64,000 nt of DNA from Musa acuminata AAA Group. Taxonomy: Eukaryota > Streptophyta > Magnoliopsida > Zingiberales > Musaceae. The stretch is taken from the NCBI RefSeq assembly GCF_036884655.1, contig NC_088356.1, positions 16,339,501 to 16,403,500 of the forward strand. The letters are read 5' to 3'. The position numbers and the translations under genes were made by a program. Every line of letters begins with the position of its first letter. Position 1 is the first letter of the stretch. Positions 58,186 through 64,000 of this stretch are shown in pieces. Below the pieces are notes generated by a model. That model saw only the letters and a list, made by a program, of their open reading frames with translations, had not been told where the DNA came from and made no database searches.

Positions 58186-59456
58186 ATCAACATAAAATTG
58201 TTTAGATATTTTGATTGTTTATAGATATATGTCGATAAAAAAAACGTCTTCTAATTCTTTGCAAATACAATGGATCAGTTGTAAAAATGAGAATCATATT
58301 GTAGTTTCTTAAAACCTCAAACAACCATAAAAGCTCAGACAACTCTATTGCAGGATTTAGTAACCCCTTTAAAACTTAAAGGAACTATGCACAATAAATC
58401 ATTTAAATATCAATGCTTAGCCATAAATCTTAAACAAAGTAATACAAAGATATATAAAAAGAAATAAAATGAATTATAAGTATATAAAAGAATTAATTTT
58501 AACGAAAATAAATAACCGTAAAATTTGTGTGCCCAAATGTTAAAATTATTAAACCATATCAGAACAACAATTCATATTAAATAAATCACACAGTTAAATT
58601 AAAAAAATCAGGATGTACAATAGAAAAGTGAAATTAGATCAAAAAAGCTAAATAGCTCTTTCAATAGAAAAAAAGCTATTTGTTGCAAAGAAAAAATAAA
58701 TTGGCCAAAGAGGCTAGATAATGAATTCAATTATCTAACAAAAGATAAGAATAATTCGGGCACAATGTAATTCCAACCTCATGTTTCTGCATTATATTAT
58801 CATACCCATCTCAAAAAAGATCCTAGAATAATCAAACTTTCAACAAATAAAAATATAGTGATGTTGAAAGACTCAACCAATAAACATATAAATTAAGCAA
58901 TCTAAGAAGTCAGAACAAATCTGAGTTTCTATTCATCTGGTACAGACACTATAAATTAAGCAAAAGCTCAAAAGACAAACAACATATAGATCATTGGTCA
59001 CAAAGATGTGAACAATGTGAATAAGAAAAATGATCATTTTGGAGAAACCTCATACTATCCAGTATCCAGTTAAGTACACCTGAATATGGTCAAATCCTTT
59101 CAAAGAAATATCTTATGAGCTTTTCAAGAAGAATTATATTTTTGGATAGAGAGCTCTTTCAAAACAAATCAAGAAACTCCAGCTATATGCATAAAAAGCA
59201 GATTATATAGTCATAGAGAGTAGATAATAAATTCAATTCTCTATTAAAAAGACCTAAAAAAAAAAACCAAATGCCTGTTAGATGAAAATTATACTTCTTT
59301 TTCTTTGTCACACCTAAACTATACATTTCTCCCTCAACTGTGCCCATCTCAGTAAGTTCCTGAGATAATTAAACTTCATGTTCACTATAGTAGTCATAAT
59401 GTTGAAAGATCACACCAAAACATAGACTGTTACAACAAAATTTAGTAGCTTTCCCC
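58186..59456. other. AT-rich intronic sequence, no gene
   Basis: It is AT-rich throughout. No coding homology or repeat boundary was recognised. CHLD exon 7 was looked for and not found. Confidence 0.5.
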
Positions 59457-59641
59457 AAGGTTTGATGTATCGAATTGTATTACTCAGTACGGACAGTATG
59501 TACCGATCTGATAGAGGACCAATACGGATTGTACATCGGTACACCCCAGTATATCATATGTCGATATGCTATGTATAGCTCGGTATGTATCGTACCAACA
59601 GCTGGTCGGTACATTGGTATAGACTAGTAATATGAACCATG
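59457..59641. mobile_element. MULE-like MITE (185 bp)
   Basis: It has ends AAGGTTTGATGTA and AATATGAACCATG and duplications GCTTTCCCC (59448-59456) and GCTTTCCCT (59642-59650), 8 of 9 matching. The interior is shared with 42991-43184 (ACATCGGTACACCCCAGT versus ACATTGGTACACCCCAGT). The 9-base duplication is typical of Mutator-like elements. Confidence 0.7.
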
Positions 59642-59650
59642 GCTTTCCCT

Positions 59651-60736
59651 CTATATTCTTGTCCAAATATATCTTATGCAATCATGAATACGTCTAAGTG
59701 TTTTTCAATCTGCTTCAAACACTATACCTCAGAAAAAAGCTTAGTAAACTGCAGTATGGAGGTTATATCATAGTTCAGCCAAGTCTACTTCTTCATTAGT
59801 GCAGCAAACTGTCAATAAATTAATACTCTTAAGGACCATACCATCACATAGTATATTCCCCTTGTAATTTTGACATGGGGCAAAAGTCAAGAAATTAAAA
59901 ACTGAGAAATGCCAATCTAATACAACTATGCCACAAAAACTGAGAATTGCAATAGACAAAGTGACCTTAGCAATTGATAGATCCAACAAATTCGATGTCA
60001 CTTTTAAAAAACTTAAGTATGAAGATGCAAAGTGTCAAATAATGTTATCACTTCTTCATCCAACACAATAACTTTACAAGTAATTGATTATCATAAATTG
60101 AACGTCAAAATGCTAGAGAGACGTTATGGAAAACCCCTTGGTTTTATAACTAGTCCACCTCAAAATCCTCATGTTATTGTTTGCCAATATCTTAATATGC
60201 TTTCAAGGAAGTCCATGACCAATATAGATAGCTAAAATCCAAAAACATTGTCCACCCATCCTTAATGATTATGAACATCAAGATCATATTACAAATCCAA
60301 CTAGAGAGAGAGAGGCAAACAGATTCCAGAAATGATTACAAATTGTTAGACATCTACTTCATTATTGTAATCACCAACACCATCATAAGATGTTCCCGAT
60401 TGTAACTCAAAAGAAGTTATGCTGTGACATTTCGGCATCAATGGTTAGCTATAAACCCAAGACAAAAAAAGAGCACACAAAGGCATATAATGATTAAAAA
60501 ATATTCAATTAGCCATAATGTTTGAGATATGATCCAGAGAAAGGAGAGGGCTGAAGCCAAATAACGTTGCCAAATTGAATCCTAAAAATAAATAAACGAA
60601 GAGTTAATAAAGTCATCAATTGTTGAAATCCATAAAGAGTTAATAATTATTTTGGGTCTTTACTTTGGTGCTATACATTTGATCATTAAAATCATTGTTC
60701 CCCCTTGATGCTAACTATTTTTTTTTTAGAGCTTTT
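59651..60736. other. AT-rich sequence, no gene
   Basis: Short open frames near 59768-60235 have no recognisable domain. No element ends were seen before the LTR at 60737. Confidence 0.45.
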
Positions 60737-62051
60737 TGTTAGGATCAAGAGCAGCACTAAGAGGGGGGGGGGGGGAGGGGTGGGGGGTGAATTAGTACGG
60801 CGAAAAATTCTTCGATTTTCGTATAAAATATTTCGTACGTTCGATGAAAATCGAATCGGAAGATAGCAACTTGAAACGTATGAGAACGTAAGCAAGATGA
60901 GGAGGAGAAACAGTTTGCTATGAAATGATTTGTAGTTAAAGTAAATTGCACTTATGAAAAGCAAATCGGAATTTAGAGTGGTTCGGTCAACGTGACCTAC
61001 ATCCACTTTCAGATTCCTCCGACGAGGTCTCCGGTGTCTACTAAAGACCTTCCTTCAATAGGTGAAGACCAACCACCTTTTACAACGCTTTCTTCTTTTC
61101 ACGGGTTTAGGAGAACCCTTACAAGTCTCACACCTCTCTTGAATGATCTCAACACCTAGAAAGGGAGGAGGACTCTAGTACTTGTTTACAATACTTTTAC
61201 ACCCCAACAACTCAAGATTATCTCAATGCTTTCGTGCCCTTTCATGCAGGAAAGGGTGGGGTTTTTGTAGGCCCCAATGGCTTCAAAAATGGAGCCAAAA
61301 AGTGTCTAATCCCGGATTTCCGGGGTCCTGGTGGTACCATCACCATTACTGGGTGATACCACAGCCTGACACCTGACACTAGGCGGTACTACCGCTTAGT
61401 CTGGGCGGTACCACCGCTGGCAGTAATAATTGTCGATTGTACCACCGCTGGCAGTAATAACTGCCGACGGTACCACCGCCTAGACCACCTGGGAGACCGG
61501 GTCTTCTGGGCGGTGCCACCGCCGGCCATGTTTTCAAGGGCTGATTGGGCTGTTCAATCCGGCCCAAATCAACCCTATTAAGGGCCCAATTGGCCTCTAA
61601 TTAAGTTAGTGGGATTACCTCCCAATCCTAACTTAATATATGCTCTAATTACAATAATTAAGACATGATCACAGCTCTTCTTGTTCCGGTGCGTCAATTG
61701 CTCTTCCGGCGAGCTTCTGGCATACTTCCGGCGAACATCCGACGTACTCTCCGCAATGCTCCAGCAGACTCCCGGCAAGCTCCTGGACTTTACGATAATC
61801 TTCTTGGTAAGTTCCGACGAGCTTCTTTGGCAAGCTCCTGGACTTCTCGCTTGGTTTCGGTAGAACTTACGACGAACGTTCGGACTTCCGACGAACTCTC
61901 GAACTCCCAACGTGATCTCGATCTTGACTCCAGCACAATACTTGCTTTATGTCTTGCTGCTATCGTAGTTAATCTTGTACACTTTTCTCAATATATAGAT
62001 TAGATCAAACAAATTACAATTGATTTCATCATCAAAATCCGAGATTCAACA
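60737..62051 (-). repeat. Sirevirus-like LTR L (1315 bp), probably solo
   Basis: It runs from TGTTAGGATCAAGAGCAGC, with a long G run at about 60763-60788, to GAGATTCAACA. The internal GGCGGTACCACCGC repeats (about 61325-61530) and the sequence are closest to the E1 LTR. Flanks CTTTT and ATTTT agree at 4 of 5. No PPT follows at 62052, so it is either a solo LTR or the 3' LTR of a heavily deleted element. Confidence 0.8.
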
Positions 62052-62156
62052 ATTTTCTTTCGAGCTTTCAAATTACATATCTTATATTGACTGAAGCAAT
62101 GATAAATTATTAAGTAGTTGATTTATGCACATATATGGACAATGCAACTGTTGATT
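62052..62156. other. Short unassigned gap between LTR and truncated element
   Basis: About 100 bases of AT-rich sequence separate the LTR from the protease of the next element. No PPT and no coding motif are seen. Confidence 0.4.
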
Positions 62157-62416
62157 ACCATATGCCTTGAGCATCCACTATCAAGGTACCATCTCTTGCT
62201 CCTAGCTTGTGATGGTATATGTTTCTACAAAAGAGGATGATTTTTAGATACCCATTTGACCTTGGGTGCCTAAAAAATCGATCGGCTTAACTTATCATTT
62301 TGCATGGAATTCTTTACGGTTCCTTTAGGAACCCAAATTAATTTATGTGGACTACACTTCTTAAATGGACAATGATAATCTACATGTCCAAGTTTGCAAC
62401 AAAAGTTGCATTTGTT

Positions 62417-63811
62417 TTATGGTGAAATATGCAATATAGGGCCTTTAACAAAGGTGGTTGGATTTTGGTGAGAGCTACTCACAAATCCGATTCCACTTCT
62501 TTTATGAACGTGACCTTTATTGGCAAGGATCATGTTCAAGGACTTGCTACCAACCTCAAATTTTTCTAAGGTTTCTTTGAGTAGCAAGTTTTCCTTTCTA
62601 AGTGTTTCTACTTCATGGCATTTCGTACATGGAGCTAAACTATCATTATGCTCAACGTTTAATCTATTGTAATCACTAACAAGAGAATCATGTTTCTTTT
62701 TTAACAATTTATATTTTTTATTAATTGAGTTGCATTTATCAAATAAATCATGAAAAGCATTTAATAGTTCATCAAATGATAAATTTGCATTAATCGAACT
62801 TGTTACCTCTTCTCCAATGGCCATTAGTGCATAGTGAGCAACTTGCTCAGTGTTGGTTGGCTCCTCTTCTTCGGATGCACTTGAGTCGTCCCATGTTGCT
62901 TTGAGAGCTTTCTTCTTTGGTGTCCTCTTCTTGGTTTGGGGACATTCGTTCTTGTAGTGTCTTGGCTTCTTGCATTCATAACATATTACTTGATCTTTCT
63001 TGGATTCAAATTTATTTTTAGTGTCATTTTTAAATTTATTCCTTTTTATGATTTTTTTAAATTTCCTTGTTAAAAGTGTCAAGTCTTCATCAAGGTTCTC
63101 ATCACTTGAGTTTTCTTTCAAGTGATCTTCTTGGGTTCTTAGTGTCATATCCTTCCTGTTCTTTGGAAGGGTGTCCTCAAGCTCTTCATGAGCTTTACAA
63201 GTCATCTCATAGGTCATTAGTGACTCAATTAGTTTTTTGAGAGGAAAATTATTTAAATCTTTGGCCTCTTGAATGGCCGTGACTTTAGGGTCCCAACTCT
63301 TTGGAAGGGATCTTAAAACTTTATTAACGAGTTTAAAATCCGAGAAACCTTTACTAAGTCCTTTTAGATCATTGATAACATCCGTAAATCGAGTGTACAT
63401 GTCTCCAATAGTCTCACTCGGTTTCATCCGAAATAACTCATAAGTGTACACTAAAAGATTAATTTTCGACTCCTTCACTCTACTAGTGCCTTCATGAGTC
63501 ACTTCGAGTGTGTGCCAAATATCAAAAGTCGTTTCACAAATCGATACTCGATTAAACTCGTTTTTATCTAATGCACAAAACAAGGCATTCATAGCCTTGG
63601 CATTTAAAGTGAAAGTCTTCTTCTCCAACTCATTTCAATCGTTCATTGGAAGAGATGACTTTTGAAAACCGTTTTCGACAATGTTCCAAAGCTCAAAATC
63701 CATTGAAATTACGAAGATCCTCATTCTAGTCTTCCAAAATGTGTAATCCGTCCCATTGAACATGGACGGACGTGTAATTGAATGACCTTCTTGGTTGCCG
63801 GCAAATGTCAT
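62417..63811 (-). pseudogene. E5 Copia gag, near intact
   Basis: The likely start is at 63809-63811 (MTFAGNQEGHSITRPSMFNG). One stop near 63636 replaces a Trp codon (MND*NELEKK). From 63628 a 403-residue frame is open: ALFCALDKNEFNR, MKPSETIGDMYTRFTDVIND, PKSWDPKVTAIQEAKDLNNF, a CCHC knuckle CYECKKPRHYKNEC (with Arg in place of the usual Gly before His), an acidic SSASEEEEP stretch, then a coiled-coil-like Lys/Leu-rich tail. It is a structural particle protein of the element. Confidence 0.85.
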
Positions 63812-63847
63812 CTCTCTTGGGTTTTAAACCAAACGAGAGTGAACCTT

Positions 63848-63859
63848 GCTCTGATACCA
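63848..63859 (-). other. E5 primer binding site
   Basis: GCTCTGATACCA on plus (TGGTATCAGAGC on minus) lies two bases from the LTR. Confidence 0.85.
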
Positions 63860-63861
63860 AT

Positions 63862-64000
63862 TATTAGGATCAAGAGCAGCACTAAGAGGGGGGGGTGAAT
63901 TAGTGCAACGGAAAATTCTTCGATTTTCGTATAAAATATTTCGTACGTTCGATGAAAACTGAATCGGAAGATAGCAACTTGAAACGTATGAGAGCGTAAG
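63862..64000 (-). repeat. E5 5' LTR (partial, cut by the window edge)
   Basis: It starts TATTAGGATCAAGAGCAG (TA for TG) and continues with the G run and GAATTAGTGCAACGG, matching 60737 onward. It is truncated by the window end. Confidence 0.8.

Larger units (their letters stand above)
62157..64000 (-). mobile_element. 3'-truncated Sirevirus-like Copia element E5
   Basis: The minus-strand element begins (right) in a 5' LTR that leaves the window, followed by PBS (63848-63859), gag (about 62417-63811) and the start of protease (WYLDSGCSRHM near 62165-62200). It then ends abruptly. The remainder of pol is missing. Gag is much better preserved than in E1. Confidence 0.8.

Noticed and set aside
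60737..63861. Single intact Copia element from LTR L to the right-hand LTR
   Set aside because: There is no PPT at 62052, and most of pol is absent. The left LTR has its own near-duplication (CTTTT/ATTTT), so two events are more likely, though not proven.

Overview
This is plant nuclear DNA. It holds one spliced host gene buried in nested transposable elements. The gene product is the D subunit of magnesium chelatase, with a plastid transit peptide, GT-AG introns and plant-type retrotransposons around it. The long introns and dense Sirevirus-like Copia LTRs suggest a monocot with a mid-sized or large genome. A banana/ginger-order plant would fit, but that placement is a guess and cannot be proven from this window.

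Region 1 (1-33.1 kb) is a transposon nest with no host gene recognised. Its main component is one Copia superfamily. LTRs start TGTTGAATC and end ATCCTAACA, the primer site matches initiator Met-tRNA, and the polypurine tract is an AAAAAGGGGGAGAT type with extra G-rich copies in a long 3' spacer. Gag carries a CCHC knuckle. These are Sirevirus-like traits. From left to right: the 3' end of a plus-strand element and its LTR (1-3483); a decayed full-length minus-strand element (3484-12762) with a Gypsy fragment inside its 3' LTR; the gag end and 5' LTR of an older element (12763-about 14670); an older, different minus-strand Copia (about 14671 onward) cut by three solo LTRs with intact target-site duplications (15195-16365, 17443-19149, 19896-22345); and a fourth solo LTR (22361-31889). 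Inside that fourth LTR sits a young gag-only, pol-less minus-strand element (22818-30748).

Region 2 (about 33.1-46.7 kb, continuing right) is the CHLD gene. Six coding exons are visible: 34152-34424, 37481-37659, 38455-38539, 38625-38941, 44243-44366 and 46641-46733. They join in frame and encode the transit peptide and AAA+ domain. Exon 7 was not found, so intron 6 either runs beyond the window (over 17 kb) or the gene is broken. Intron 4 carries a Gypsy chromovirus remnant, a LINE remnant and Mutator-like MITEs.

Region 3 (46.7-60.7 kb), apparently within intron 6, is a hAT cluster. A 3.8-kb hAT element (49705-53526) has a perfect 8-bp duplication and a nearly intact four-exon transposase with one nonsense codon. 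It is inserted in an older decayed hAT transposase on the other strand. Two roughly 1-kb non-autonomous relatives follow (55227-56209 and 57159-58177).

Region 4 (60.7-64 kb) returns to Sirevirus-like material: an LTR (60737-62051), then a truncated minus-strand element with a long gag frame whose 5' LTR leaves the window.

No RNA gene, CRISPR array or clearly new system was found. The most informative items are the young gag-only element, the hAT family with subterminal hairpins, the variable repeat arrays inside the LTRs, and the transition-type stop codons in the old element.
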